From Synergistaceae bacterium DZ-S4 (lineage in GTDB: Bacteria; Synergistota; Synergistia; Synergistales; Synergistaceae), in the NCBI GenBank assembly GCA_025943965.1, contig JAPCWD010000003.1, positions 1 to 64,000 on the forward strand: a stretch of 64,000 nucleotides of DNA. Reading direction: 5' to 3'. Each line of letters begins with the position of its first letter. Positions within the stretch are counted from its first letter, which is position 1. Positions 50,682 through 61,402 of this stretch are shown here, piece by piece. The translations under genes and the position numbers were made by a program. A model generated the notes under the pieces. The model did not search any database and was not told the DNA's origin. It worked only from the letters and a program-made list of their open reading frames with translations.

Positions 50682-53600
50682 ATGGAGATATTCAACAACA
50701 TTACTAAGACTGTAAAAGATGACCTCCAAGTCACGATTTCCCCTAATAGCCGCGTATCTATCGCAGCTGCTTTCTTTTCAATTTATGCTTTTCAAGAATT
50801 GAAAGAACAACTTGAAGATATTCAAGAGCTCCGTTTCATTTTCACTTCTCCAACATTTGTTACAGAAAAGGCTCCAAAAGAAAAAAGGGAATTTTACATC
50901 CCTCGCTTGGAGCGTGAAAAAAGCCTCCATGGAACTCAGTTTGAGGTAAAACTACGCAATGAGCTCACCCAGAAAGCAGTTGCAAAAGAATGCGCTGAGT
51001 GGGTTCGGAAAAAAGTTACCTTCAAATCAAACATTACAAACGAAAACATGGGCGGGTTTATGAATATTGAGCATCAAGAAAATGCAACGACCTACATGCC
51101 AATGAACGGCTTTACGACAGTTGATATTGGGTGTGAAAGAGGCAATAACACTTACAACATGGTCACAAAGCTAGAGTCCCCTCATAGCAAAGAATTTATT
51201 ACACTATTTGACAGCGTTTGGAATGACAAGACAAAGTTGCAAGGGGTAACTGAAGAAGTAATCAACAACATCACAACAGCTTACAACGAAAATCCTCCCG
51301 AATTTATATATTTTGTGACACTCTACAATATTTTCAACGAATTTCTTGAAGACATATCGGAAGATGTCCTTCCCAATGAAGCAACCGGGTTCAAAGAAAG
51401 CAAGATTTGGGATATGCTCTATGATTTCCAAAAAGATGCGGCTTTAGCCATTATAAACAAACTCGAAAAATACAATGGCTGTATCCTCGCGGACAGTGTA
51501 GGACTTGGAAAAACTTTCACAGCCCTGGCGGTAATTAAATACTATGAAAACAGGAATAAATCTGTTCTTGTATTATGTCCCAAAAAACTAACAGACAATT
51601 GGAATACATTCAAAGCTAATTATGTTAATAACCCTATTGCCAAAGATAGGCTTCGTTATGATGTCCTTTATCACACAGATCTTTCAAGAAACTCCGGAAA
51701 ATCTAACGGACTTGATTTAGACAGGCTAAATTGGGGAAACTACGACCTCCTTGTCATTGATGAATCACATAATTTCCGTAATGGTGGGGAGTTATCCGGA
51801 GAAGCGGGAGACAAAGAAAATCGTTATCTGCGTCTGCTTAATAAAGTAATTCGGGCAGGTGTTAAAACTAAGGTTCTAATGCTCTCCGCAACGCCGGTGA
51901 ACAATCGCTTTATTGACTTAAAAAATCAGCTTGCCCTGGCATACGAAGGCAACGCTGAAATAATTAACACAAAGCTGAATACAACAAAGTCGATAGACGA
52001 AATATTCCGAACGTCACAGAAGGCTTTTAACGAGTGGAGCAAACTTTCACCCTTAGATAGAACAACTGATACGTTGCTTAAAAAATTGGACTTTGATTTT
52101 TTTGAGCTACTGGATAGTGTAACAATAGCAAGATCGAGAAAACATATTGAAAAATACTACAACATGGCTGAAGTTGGAGAATTCCCCGAACGGCTGAGGC
52201 CTATCTCTTTAAGGCCGAGCTTGACCCACCTTAATGACGCAATAAACTACAACCAAATATATGGCCAGCTAATGCTGCTGAATCTCTCAATATACACTCC
52301 TTCAAACTTTATCCACGAGAGCAAGAAACACAAATATCTGAGCGCCGCTGACATTGAGGATTCGAACCTGACACAGACAGGCCGCGAACAGGGTATAAGA
52401 CGGCTAATGAGTATTAATCTTCTAAAACGTCTTGAAAGCTCTGTCCATTCATTCCAGTTAACTTTGACAAGGGTTCTAGCCTTTATCAGTCAAACAATAG
52501 ATACAATAAATGAATTCGAAGAAACAGGTCATGCAAATCTGGACCTTATTGATATTAGCAACATGAGTGAGCTAGATTATGAAGAACAAAACACAGATAT
52601 TTTTACAATAGGCAAGAAAATCAAGATTGATTTAGTTGACATGGATTATTTATCTTGGCGTGCTGACCTTATCAAAGACAGAGATACATTGTCTCTGCTT
52701 ATTTTGATGATTAAAGAGATAACTCCGGAACACGATGAAAAACTACAGACTCTTTTCAGTACAATAATGGACAAGTTAAACAATCCGATCAATGACAACA
52801 ACAGGAAAATCTTGATATTTACAGCTTTCGCGGACACTGCGATATATTTATTTGAGCATGTAAGTGCATTCGTCAAAAACAATTTTGGGTTAGATTCTGC
52901 AATGGTGACAGGTTCGATTGAAAGCAGGACTACTGTCCCTAAATTAAAAGCAGATTTCAATACTGTGCTGACATGCTTTTCTCCGATATCAAAAGAGAAG
53001 AATCTATTGATGCCCAATAGCAAAACTGAATTTGACGTTTTAATAGCGACAGACTGTATATCTGAGGGACAAAATCTGCAGGATTGCGATTATCTAATTA
53101 ACTATGACATCCATTGGAACCCAGTTCGCATAATACAAAGATTTGGAAGAATTGACCGAATAGGCAGCCGAAATGATTCTATCCAGCTTGTTAACTTCTG
53201 GCCGGATCTAACTTTGGATGAGTATATAAACCTTAAGGCAAGAGTTGAAACAAGGATGAAAATATCTGTTCTCACTTCAACCGGTGACGATAACCTTTTA
53301 AGTGCCGAAGAAAAAGGCGATTTGGAATATCGCAAACAGCAACTTAAACGGTTGCAAGAAGAAGTTGTCGACATCGAAGATATGTCCGGTGGGATATCGA
53401 TAATGGATCTTGGACTAAATGAATTTCGTATGGATCTTCTTGAATATATAAAGAATAACCCAGAGATTGAACGAGCGCCTTTTGGAATGCACGCTCTTGT
53501 CGGTGCTAATGAAGATACTCCGCCGGGTGTAATTTATGTGCTGAAAAATATTAACAGCGAAGTGAATATCGACAGCCAAAACCGTCTCCACCCCTTCTAT

Positions 53601-53921
53601 ATGACCTATATCACAAATGATGGAAAGGTTGTCTGTGATCATACAGAACCAAAGAAAATGCTGGATATAATGAGATTACTCTGTAAGAATAAGCAAGAAC
53701 CCGAAAAGGATCTATGCATTGCCTTCAACAAAGAAACAAAAGACGGCAAGGATATGCGCCGTTTATCCGAATTGCTCAGTAAGGCAATAAACTCAATTGT
53801 AGAAGTCAAGGAAGAAAAAGACATCGACAGCTTTTTCAAAAATGGGGCACAATCATTCCTTTCCAATGAAATAAACGGATTAGATGATTTCGAACTGATC
53901 TGCTTCCTAGTGGTTAAATAA
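50682..53921 (+). CDS. SNF2-family helicase with PLD-like N-terminal domain
   Basis: 1079 residues. The N-terminus (SRVSIAAAFFSIYAF, LRFIFTSPTFV) resembles the phospholipase-D-like domain that precedes helicase domains in anti-phage proteins, but I see no HxK motif, so it may not cut. The helicase core has Walker A DSVGLGKTFTALAVI near 272, DESHNFR near 358, SATPVNN and motif VI RIIQRFGRIDRIGS near 823. First gene of a five-gene same-strand island; GAGGT is six bases before the ATG. Low GC compared with the housekeeping genes suggests transfer. Confidence 0.85.
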   Translation: MEIFNNITKTVKDDLQVTISPNSRVSIAAAFFSIYAFQELKEQLEDIQELRFIFTSPTFVTEKAPKEKREFYIPRLEREKSLHGTQFEVKLRNELTQKAVAKECAEWVRKKVTFKSNITNENMGGFMNIEHQENATTYMPMNGFTTVDIGCERGNNTYNMVTKLESPHSKEFITLFDSVWNDKTKLQGVTEEVINNITTAYNENPPEFIYFVTLYNIFNEFLEDISEDVLPNEATGFKESKIWDMLYDFQKDAALAIINKLEKYNGCILADSVGLGKTFTALAVIKYYENRNKSVLVLCPKKLTDNWNTFKANYVNNPIAKDRLRYDVLYHTDLSRNSGKSNGLDLDRLNWGNYDLLVIDESHNFRNGGELSGEAGDKENRYLRLLNKVIRAGVKTKVLMLSATPVNNRFIDLKNQLALAYEGNAEIINTKLNTTKSIDEIFRTSQKAFNEWSKLSPLDRTTDTLLKKLDFDFFELLDSVTIARSRKHIEKYYNMAEVGEFPERLRPISLRPSLTHLNDAINYNQIYGQLMLLNLSIYTPSNFIHESKKHKYLSAADIEDSNLTQTGREQGIRRLMSINLLKRLESSVHSFQLTLTRVLAFISQTIDTINEFEETGHANLDLIDISNMSELDYEEQNTDIFTIGKKIKIDLVDMDYLSWRADLIKDRDTLSLLILMIKEITPEHDEKLQTLFSTIMDKLNNPINDNNRKILIFTAFADTAIYLFEHVSAFVKNNFGLDSAMVTGSIESRTTVPKLKADFNTVLTCFSPISKEKNLLMPNSKTEFDVLIATDCISEGQNLQDCDYLINYDIHWNPVRIIQRFGRIDRIGSRNDSIQLVNFWPDLTLDEYINLKARVETRMKISVLTSTGDDNLLSAEEKGDLEYRKQQLKRLQEEVVDIEDMSGGISIMDLGLNEFRMDLLEYIKNNPEIERAPFGMHALVGANEDTPPGVIYVLKNINSEVNIDSQNRLHPFYMTYITNDGKVVCDHTEPKKMLDIMRLLCKNKQEPEKDLCIAFNKETKDGKDMRRLSELLSKAINSIVEVKEEKDIDSFFKNGAQSFLSNEINGLDDFELICFLVVK

Positions 53922-53922
53922 C

Positions 53923-54528
53923 ATGATACAGATACCGCTTGGGAAAACATTAAACAAAACGATACCGAAAGAAGCGTTCTTTCGAAATTTAGACATTACA
54001 CCTGATATCAAAAACAAATTTGTCACTGATATCAAGAAAATAACTCTTGCTAAAAGCATTTCACCGCTAACCTGTAATCTTAGCGCAGGCGAAGAAGTTA
54101 AAGAGATCAACATCATAAATATTGAGCTGAAAAAGCAAGAAGCCGACTTAAGAGTTCTTGAAAAAATAGCAAAACAAATGCCATTTAAGATAATCTTCTC
54201 TCTGAATTACGAGGGAGAAAAGCAGGTTGTAATATTCCATAACAAACTCTTCAAAACGGGTTGGAGCAGCAATAGAACTATCCAACCGGAATTTCATGGC
54301 TTAAATCTTGATGATCTATGGAAATATCTTGTCTCTGAGGTCGGGGAATTTGAAATAAAAATAGAAGAAGAGCTTGATGAAGTCATTGAACAGAACAATC
54401 AAATAGAAAAAATCAAGAAACAAATAGCAATCCTCGAAAATAAGATCCAGCGCGAGAAGCAGTTCAACCGACAATTTGAGTTAAGTAGAGAACTTAAACG
54501 ACTGAAAAAACAATTGGAGGTAATATAA
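53923..54528 (+). CDS. DUF4391 protein
   Basis: 201 residues: MIQIPLGKTLNKTIPKEAFF, then PLTCNLSAGEEVKEINIINI and IIFSLNYEGEKQVVIFHNKL, and a C-terminal coiled coil (residues about 140-200). This fits DUF4391, seen next to helicase and type III-like modification genes. Function unknown. It starts one base after the helicase stop and ends one base before the next gene, so the genes are coupled. Confidence 0.78.
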   Translation: MIQIPLGKTLNKTIPKEAFFRNLDITPDIKNKFVTDIKKITLAKSISPLTCNLSAGEEVKEINIINIELKKQEADLRVLEKIAKQMPFKIIFSLNYEGEKQVVIFHNKLFKTGWSSNRTIQPEFHGLNLDDLWKYLVSEVGEFEIKIEEELDEVIEQNNQIEKIKKQIAILENKIQREKQFNRQFELSRELKRLKKQLEVI

Positions 54529-54529
54529 A

Positions 54530-56311
54530 ATGAGTTTAGTCATCAAAAATATGATTTTACATAATCATGCCCCTTTTGAGCATATCGAGCTAGACTTTTT
54601 TGAAAAAGGGATTTCAGTCTTAAGTGCAGTTAATGGTGGCGGTAAGACAACTATACTATCTCATATCGCTGATGCTTGGTATGAAATGGCTCGTGAGTCG
54701 TGTCCTAACGAATTTGAAGGTAAAGAAAACAAATATTATCGTATTTCTTCACCAACGTACAGTATCGAGAGTAACAAACCCCAATTAGTTTTTATCCGAT
54801 TTTTTGCGGATAATAAGACCATCGACTATGTCAGCTTGCGTGGAAAAACCAACAAAAAGGATTTCGAGAGTATCGTTCCTGATGATTGCACAATAAAGTT
54901 TGATTCTCTACAAAGTGAATTAGATAAGTCAAACAATATTAAATATTGTTCTGAATCTGATAAAAAATCCATAGAACAATTATTTAAAGATAATATAATT
55001 ACTTATTTGCCATCCTATAGACATGAACAGCCAGGCTATCTTAATGATCCATATAAAATATCAATTAACTATGGATTAGAACCTAATTTTTCAGGTCATT
55101 TGGTAAATTCAATAGAAATTATAAGTGATCTGCCAGGATTGGCCAATTGGTTAATGGATGTAGTATTAGACATGCGACTGTATAGCAATAATTCAAACAT
55201 TCAAACTTTATTTAATAACATTAACTTAATATTTTCAAATGCTTTATCCATCAAGTCAGAAAAGGAACTATCTATCGGCATAGGTCAAAGAAATGCCGGA
55301 GCAACGCGCATTCAAGTAGTAGAACGAGATGCATCAGGGAATTGGTCTAAAACAATATATCCTTCAATTTTCAATATGTCCGCTGGTGAGAGTGCCTTAA
55401 TATGCCTGTTCTGCGAAATTGTAAAGCAATTTGATAAGATACACCCAAACCAGCTTATACATCAAGCAACTGGAATTGTGCTTATTGATGAGATTGATAA
55501 GCATCTGCACATTCGTTTGCAAAAAGATGTGCTTCCTAATCTGATGCAACTTTTCCCAAATGTACAGTTCATTGTTAGCTCTCATTCGCCTTTTATTGCA
55601 ATGGGCTTGACACAAAACCAGGTCACAAATCATAGAACTCGTGTAATCGATTTAGATAAGAACGGCGTTGTTGCGGACTTAGAAACAACGGATGTATTCG
55701 CCGAAGGGTATAACGCGATGATTGAGAAAAACGCGCAATACAAAGCCATGTTCGATTCCTTACAAAAACAAGTAGGATCAGCAAAATTTCAAATTGTTTC
55801 AGAGGGGCATAATTGCAGACATATAAAAAAGGCGATTAGCATATTGGATAGTTCGCTATTGGGAAAATTAGATTTCCCTTACAGCGATAAAACTGGAAAA
55901 GAACAGCTAAAACAGGCATATGAAGCGATGTTCAATTCTAATCCTATGGCAAAATATCTTTTCGTTTGGGATTGTGATTTTACAAATACTAACTTGCCAG
56001 AGAACGAACACTTTTACAAGTTCATTATAACTAAAAATGCTGAAAACACTAAGGCTACGGTGGGGATAGAGAATTTATATCCAATGGAACTCTTTACAGA
56101 TAAATTTTATCCAAAAAAGAAAAAAACCAACGGATATGGTGCAATAACTGAATATGAGGAGTTTGACAAAAAAGCTTTTTTAGAAGATATCGAGGAGAAT
56201 TATGAACCATCAGTTTTTCAAAAATTTAAGCCATTGATTGATAAAATCAAAGAGATTGTTACATCACAACAAGAGCCACAAGAAACTGGGGAGGAAATTA
56301 CTAATGGATAA
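54530..56311 (+). CDS. OLD-like AAA ATPase with TOPRIM-type C-terminus
   Basis: 593 residues. ABC-type ATPase core: Walker A NGGGKTTIL near 37, signature-like MSAGESALICLF near 285, Walker B IVLIDEIDKHLH near 316 and SSHSPFIA near 349. The C-terminal part has VSEGHN near 423 and FVWDCDF near 480, spaced like the Glu and DxD residues of a TOPRIM nuclease (OLD family). AGGTAATATAAA precedes the ATG. It lies between DUF4391 and Mod and overlaps Mod by 8 bases, so it is an integral member of the island. Confidence 0.78.
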   Translation: MSLVIKNMILHNHAPFEHIELDFFEKGISVLSAVNGGGKTTILSHIADAWYEMARESCPNEFEGKENKYYRISSPTYSIESNKPQLVFIRFFADNKTIDYVSLRGKTNKKDFESIVPDDCTIKFDSLQSELDKSNNIKYCSESDKKSIEQLFKDNIITYLPSYRHEQPGYLNDPYKISINYGLEPNFSGHLVNSIEIISDLPGLANWLMDVVLDMRLYSNNSNIQTLFNNINLIFSNALSIKSEKELSIGIGQRNAGATRIQVVERDASGNWSKTIYPSIFNMSAGESALICLFCEIVKQFDKIHPNQLIHQATGIVLIDEIDKHLHIRLQKDVLPNLMQLFPNVQFIVSSHSPFIAMGLTQNQVTNHRTRVIDLDKNGVVADLETTDVFAEGYNAMIEKNAQYKAMFDSLQKQVGSAKFQIVSEGHNCRHIKKAISILDSSLLGKLDFPYSDKTGKEQLKQAYEAMFNSNPMAKYLFVWDCDFTNTNLPENEHFYKFIITKNAENTKATVGIENLYPMELFTDKFYPKKKKTNGYGAITEYEEFDKKAFLEDIEENYEPSVFQKFKPLIDKIKEIVTSQQEPQETGEEITNG

Positions 56312-58226
56312 ATTAAGAATGGAATCTACTGATATGACAGAGCAAAACATAGAAAAGATCGGTAGATTGTTCCCCAATGTCATCACAGAATCTAGGGGTA
56401 AGGACGGCAAACTCAAGAAGGCAATCAACTTTGATTTGCTTATGCAGTTATTATCTGCTGATGTGTTGGAAGGTGATGAGGCATACGATTTCACTTGGGT
56501 TGGAAAGAAAGCTTCGATCATTAAGGCCAACGAACCTATCCGGGAGACTCTCCGTCCATGTAAAGAGGAAAGCAAAAATTGGGACTCGACTGGCAATCTT
56601 TACATCGAGGGTGACAACCTTGATGTTTTAAAGCTTTTGCAAGAGAGCTATCTTGGAAAGATCAAGATGATTTATATCGACCCTCCTTATAACACAGGCA
56701 ACGATTTTGTTTACCGAGACAATTTTACGCAAGACAAGGACGAGTACGATGAAGAGGCCGGTGTTTATGACGAGAGCGGCGATCGTTTGTTCCGAAACAC
56801 TGAAAGCAATGGGAGATTTCATTCTGATTGGTGTTCTATGATGTTGCCACGCATACAACTAGCTAGAAATTTGTTAAGGGACGATGGGGCAATCTTTATA
56901 AGTATTGATGATAATGAAGTTGCTAATTTGAAAAAAATTTGTGACGAAGTATTTTCCGAAAGTAATTTTATTGGACAAATTACGGTGGTTGCTAACCCCA
57001 GAGGACGAGATTACGGTGGTGTTGCAAGAATGCACGACTATGTGATCGTATATAGAAAATCACCATCAACAGGAATTAACCTTATTGAAGATTCAAATAA
57101 CGAATTTACGATGAATGATGATTTAGGTGGATTTGAATTAAGAGAATTGAGAAATAGAAATATAAAATTCAATAAAGAGAACCGTCCGAATTTATATTAT
57201 CCATTTTACATTAACCCTTATGAAGAAGATAAATATAGTTTGCATCCGATATCTTTAAAAAAACAAAATGGATGGATTGAGTTGTATCCCCTGGCTTCCC
57301 AGGGTATTAATACCGTTTGGCGGTGGGGCAAACAAAAATCTGAAGCCAATTTGAATATTAATATTTGCGCTAAGCCAATGAGAAATGGCAGCTATATGAT
57401 TGTTGAAAAGTATAGAGAATCAAAAATGATGGCACGCTCTGTTTGGTGGGATAAAGATACCAATACAGAAAAAGGAACTTTATTAGTAAAAGAGATAATG
57501 GACGGTAAAGTCTTTGACTATCCCAAGCCAGTTGAGATGTTGATGAGAATATGTGAAATGGGAACAAATAGTGAGGATGACGATATCGTTCTAGACTTTT
57601 TTTCAGGATCGGGAACAATGGCTCATGCAGTACTAAAACTGAATGCCAACGATGGCGGAAACAGAAAATTCGTTATGGTACAACTACAAGAAGAGTGTAC
57701 AAAAGACAGCGAAGCATACAGGTCTGGTTATAAAAATATATGTGAAATAGGAAAAGAAAGAATACGTCGGGCAGGAGAAAAAATTAAAACTGATGCCGTG
57801 ATATTGGAACAAGATCTTGATATTGGTTTCCGTGTATTTAAACTGGACAGTACCAACATGAAAGATGTCTATTATGCAGCAAAAGATTACTCTCAGGCGC
57901 AACTTAACGATTTAATTTCCAACATAAAAGAAGACAGAACGGACATGGATCTACTCTTTGCCTGTCTTCTTGAATGGGGATTGCCTCTCTCGTTAGCTCA
58001 CAAAACAGAAAAAATAGATGGTTTTGATGTACATACAATTAATGACGGAGATCTTATGGCTTGCTTTGCTGACGAGGTAAGCGAATCAGTCATTCGTGAG
58101 ATTGCCAAACGTCAACCTCTTAGAGCTGTATTCCGTGACAGTTCATTTGGAACAAGTCCAGAAAAAATTAACGTAGAAGAAATTTTCAAACTGATGTCAC
58201 CCAAGACAAAAGTGAAAGTTATATAA
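56304..58226 (+). CDS. Type III restriction-modification methyltransferase (Mod)
   Basis: 640 residues, a beta-class N6-adenine methyltransferase: DPPYNTG at 126-132 and, after a target-recognition region, VLDFFSGSGTMAHAV near 430. Mod methylates one strand of an asymmetric site and guides Res. The start at 56304 follows GGGGAGG; the open frame reaches 56238 inside the previous gene. Codon use is AT-rich as in its neighbours. Confidence 0.92.
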   Translation: MDKLRMESTDMTEQNIEKIGRLFPNVITESRGKDGKLKKAINFDLLMQLLSADVLEGDEAYDFTWVGKKASIIKANEPIRETLRPCKEESKNWDSTGNLYIEGDNLDVLKLLQESYLGKIKMIYIDPPYNTGNDFVYRDNFTQDKDEYDEEAGVYDESGDRLFRNTESNGRFHSDWCSMMLPRIQLARNLLRDDGAIFISIDDNEVANLKKICDEVFSESNFIGQITVVANPRGRDYGGVARMHDYVIVYRKSPSTGINLIEDSNNEFTMNDDLGGFELRELRNRNIKFNKENRPNLYYPFYINPYEEDKYSLHPISLKKQNGWIELYPLASQGINTVWRWGKQKSEANLNINICAKPMRNGSYMIVEKYRESKMMARSVWWDKDTNTEKGTLLVKEIMDGKVFDYPKPVEMLMRICEMGTNSEDDDIVLDFFSGSGTMAHAVLKLNANDGGNRKFVMVQLQEECTKDSEAYRSGYKNICEIGKERIRRAGEKIKTDAVILEQDLDIGFRVFKLDSTNMKDVYYAAKDYSQAQLNDLISNIKEDRTDMDLLFACLLEWGLPLSLAHKTEKIDGFDVHTINDGDLMACFADEVSESVIREIAKRQPLRAVFRDSSFGTSPEKINVEEIFKLMSPKTKVKVI

Positions 58227-58277
58227 AAACCGCAATAATTCTTGTATTTCAATATTTTTCTTAGGAGATATTATGGT

Positions 58278-61200
58278 ATGAAATTACAGTTTAAACATCA
58301 GAAATTTCAGGCTGAAGCGGCCAAAGCTGTATGCGATGTTTTTGCGGGACAGCCGTATTCTGTCCCAAGCTATATGATCGATAAGGGGCTTATTAAAGAT
58401 AAAAATGACTCCGCTCAAAAACAGGCTGACATTGGGTTTGACTTCACTGGATGGCGAAATGAACCGATTGTGCCGCAGCTTACAGATGAAATTATCCTTG
58501 AAAACATAAATAGAATTCAGCGTAAATTTCAAATTGAACCATCTCAAAAACTGGAAGGAAGATATAACCTTACAGTCGAGATGGAAACCGGTGTGGGCAA
58601 AACATATACCTATATAAAGACAATGTACGAACTTAATAAAAATTATGGTTGGAGCAAGTATATTGTAGTTGTGCCAAGTGTTGCAATACGTGAGGGCGTG
58701 TACAAGTCATTTCAGATAACACAGGAACATTTTGCGGAAGAGTATGGAAAAAAGATACGTTTCTTTATCTATAACTCTGCTCAGTTAACAGAAATTGACA
58801 GATTTGCCAGCGATAATGCAATTAACGTAATGATAATCAACTCTCAGGCTTTTAATGCAAGGGGCAAGGATGCCAGGCGCATTGACATGAGGCTGGACGA
58901 ATTCAGAAGCCGCAGGCCTATAGATATTATTGCAAAGACAAATCCCATACTGATTATTGATGAACCTCAATCTGTTGAAGGCCCGGCAACGAAAGACCGC
59001 CTAACAAAGTTTATGCCACTTTTTACACTTCGTTATTCTGCTACCCATAGAAAAGACAGTGTTTACAACATGATTTACCGTCTTGATGCAATCGAGGCCT
59101 ATAACAAAAAGCTTGTCAAAAAAATTGCTGTTAAAGGAATCTCGCTATCTGGCAATACTGCAAATGAGGGATATCTATATCTGGAAAGCATTAACCTGTA
59201 CAAAGACAAAGGCCCCAGTGCTAATCTTGAATTTGACATAAAACATAAGAACGGAATTAACCCAAAAGTAAGAATTGTGACACCCGGATATAATCTTTTC
59301 GATCAGTCCGGAGGATTGGAAGAATATAAAGAAGGATACACGGTAACAAACATTGATGGCAGGGATAACTCTGTGTCGTTTAAAAACGGCATAAAAATCT
59401 ATGCAGGAGATGTTCTTGGTAAAGTTTCAGAAAAACACCTCCGACGCATACAGATACGAGAGACTATTTTGACTCACATTGAGAGAGAACGCCAACTGTT
59501 CTACAAAGGCATAAAAGTGCTCTCCTTGTTCTTCATTGATGAGGTCGCAAAGTATAAGCAGTATGATAAGAGCAATAGTGCATATAACGGTGTTTACGCT
59601 GACGTATTCGAAGAAGAATACCGTAATATTTTGGATAATTTGCAGGTCAAACTGGGAGAAGATGAATATATCAAGTATCTAAACTCAATTCAGCCACAAG
59701 AAACACATGCAGGATATTTTTCAATAGACAAAAAGAGCAATCGGCTTGTAGACAGTAAAATCTCTGACAGAAAAGAATCAACCTCAGACGATATCGATGC
59801 CTATGACCTGATCATGAAAAATAAAGAAAGATTGCTAGATAGAAAAGAGCCTGTAAGGTTTATCTTTTCGCATTCTGCCCTTCGTGAGGGATGGGACAAT
59901 CCAAATGTATTCCAGATCTGTACACTAAAACAAAGTAACGCACAAGTCCGCAAACGCCAGGAAGTTGGCCGGGGGCTACGGCTTAGTGTCAATCAGGATG
60001 GAGAACGAATGGATGCGAACTTTATTGGTGAAGATGTTCATCAAATAAATGTTCTTACCGTAGTAGCAAGCGAAAGCTATGATAATTTTGCAAAAGCACT
60101 TCAGTCAGAGCTGGCCGAGGTAGTATCTGACCGCCCAAAAATTATCAATTCTGACTTGTTTAATGGAAAAGTTATCAGGGATTTTAACGGAATTGAGCAA
60201 ACAATAGATTATGCCCTGGCTCAAACCATCTACGAGGGATTAATCATAAATGGCTATGCCCGAAAGGGCATACTAACTGAAAAATATTATGACGATAAAA
60301 AATCTGGGACGTTAAGTTTTGCTGAAGAAGTCAAAGGCTTTGAAAACTCAATAATATCCATCATTGATATTATTTACGATGCAAAGGCTTGTGAGGCCGA
60401 GAATGCACGCAGCGTAAACGTTGAGTTAAAAATTGACAAAGACAAACTTGGATGTCGTGAATTTAACGAGTTGTGGAAACGCATAAACGTTAAGTCTGCG
60501 TATATTGTTGATTTTGAAACAGAAGAGCTTGTTAAAAAAGCTATTGCAGCACTTGATGAATACCTGAGAGTCTCTCAGATTTACTTTAATGTTGAAAGCG
60601 GTTCAATGGAAGAAATTAAATCTAAAGAGGAGTTAGAAGCCGGGGCGTCTTTTGTAAGACAAAAGGGCCGAAAAGAAACCTTGCATATAACAGCAAGCAG
60701 CACAATAACCTACGATCTGATTGGAAAGATTGTTGAGGGAACAGGCCTCACTAGGGCAACCGTAGCTAAAATTCTTGCCGGAATAAACACTACAGTATTT
60801 GATCAGTTCAAAAACAATCCTGAAGAATTCATCATTAAAGCATCAGATCTAATAAACGAACAAAAAGCCACCGTAATTATTCAACACATCACATACAACA
60901 AGCTTGAATCATCTTATGACATGTCTGTTTTCACAGAACCAAGCCTAAAGGGAAAGTTAGGCTACAATGCCATGCCTGCCCAAAAGCACCTTTATGATCA
61001 TATTTTGTACGACTCTACCAACGAAAGAAATTTTGCAGAAAAACTGGACACTTGTGATGAAGTATCAGTTTACGTGAAGCTCCCAAGTGGTTTTTACATA
61101 CAAACACCTGTTGGCAAATATAACCCTGACTGGGCTATAGCATTCCATGATGGTCATGTTAAGCATATATATTTTGTTGCCGAGACCAAAGGATCACTGT

Positions 61201-61334
61201 CTTCAATGGAACTAAGGAAAATTGAAGAAGCAAAGATTCAATGCGCCAAAGAACATTTCAAGGCAATAAGTACAGATAAAGTTAAGTACGAAGTCGTAGA
61301 CAATTATGAAACGCTGATGAAATTGGTAATGTAG
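58278..61334 (+). CDS. Type III restriction endonuclease subunit (Res)
   Basis: About 1018 residues. Superfamily 2 helicase: Walker A METGVGKTYTYIK near 105, DEPQ box IIDEPQSVEG near 227, motif VI QVRKRQEVGRGLRL. C-terminal nuclease PD-(D/E)xK: NPDWAI near 949 and AETKG near 969, intact. AGGAGA precedes the ATG at 58278. Last intact gene of the island. Confidence 0.93.
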   Translation: MKLQFKHQKFQAEAAKAVCDVFAGQPYSVPSYMIDKGLIKDKNDSAQKQADIGFDFTGWRNEPIVPQLTDEIILENINRIQRKFQIEPSQKLEGRYNLTVEMETGVGKTYTYIKTMYELNKNYGWSKYIVVVPSVAIREGVYKSFQITQEHFAEEYGKKIRFFIYNSAQLTEIDRFASDNAINVMIINSQAFNARGKDARRIDMRLDEFRSRRPIDIIAKTNPILIIDEPQSVEGPATKDRLTKFMPLFTLRYSATHRKDSVYNMIYRLDAIEAYNKKLVKKIAVKGISLSGNTANEGYLYLESINLYKDKGPSANLEFDIKHKNGINPKVRIVTPGYNLFDQSGGLEEYKEGYTVTNIDGRDNSVSFKNGIKIYAGDVLGKVSEKHLRRIQIRETILTHIERERQLFYKGIKVLSLFFIDEVAKYKQYDKSNSAYNGVYADVFEEEYRNILDNLQVKLGEDEYIKYLNSIQPQETHAGYFSIDKKSNRLVDSKISDRKESTSDDIDAYDLIMKNKERLLDRKEPVRFIFSHSALREGWDNPNVFQICTLKQSNAQVRKRQEVGRGLRLSVNQDGERMDANFIGEDVHQINVLTVVASESYDNFAKALQSELAEVVSDRPKIINSDLFNGKVIRDFNGIEQTIDYALAQTIYEGLIINGYARKGILTEKYYDDKKSGTLSFAEEVKGFENSIISIIDIIYDAKACEAENARSVNVELKIDKDKLGCREFNELWKRINVKSAYIVDFETEELVKKAIAALDEYLRVSQIYFNVESGSMEEIKSKEELEAGASFVRQKGRKETLHITASSTITYDLIGKIVEGTGLTRATVAKILAGINTTVFDQFKNNPEEFIIKASDLINEQKATVIIQHITYNKLESSYDMSVFTEPSLKGKLGYNAMPAQKHLYDHILYDSTNERNFAEKLDTCDEVSVYVKLPSGFYIQTPVGKYNPDWAIAFHDGHVKHIYFVAETKGSLSSMELRKIEEAKIQCAKEHFKAISTDKVKYEVVDNYETLMKLVM

Positions 61335-61402
61335 TTGATGCTGCTGTGTTTCTACTGAGTACGATGGGACAATAAGAGCCCCAATTGAAAGGAAGGATGA
61401 AT

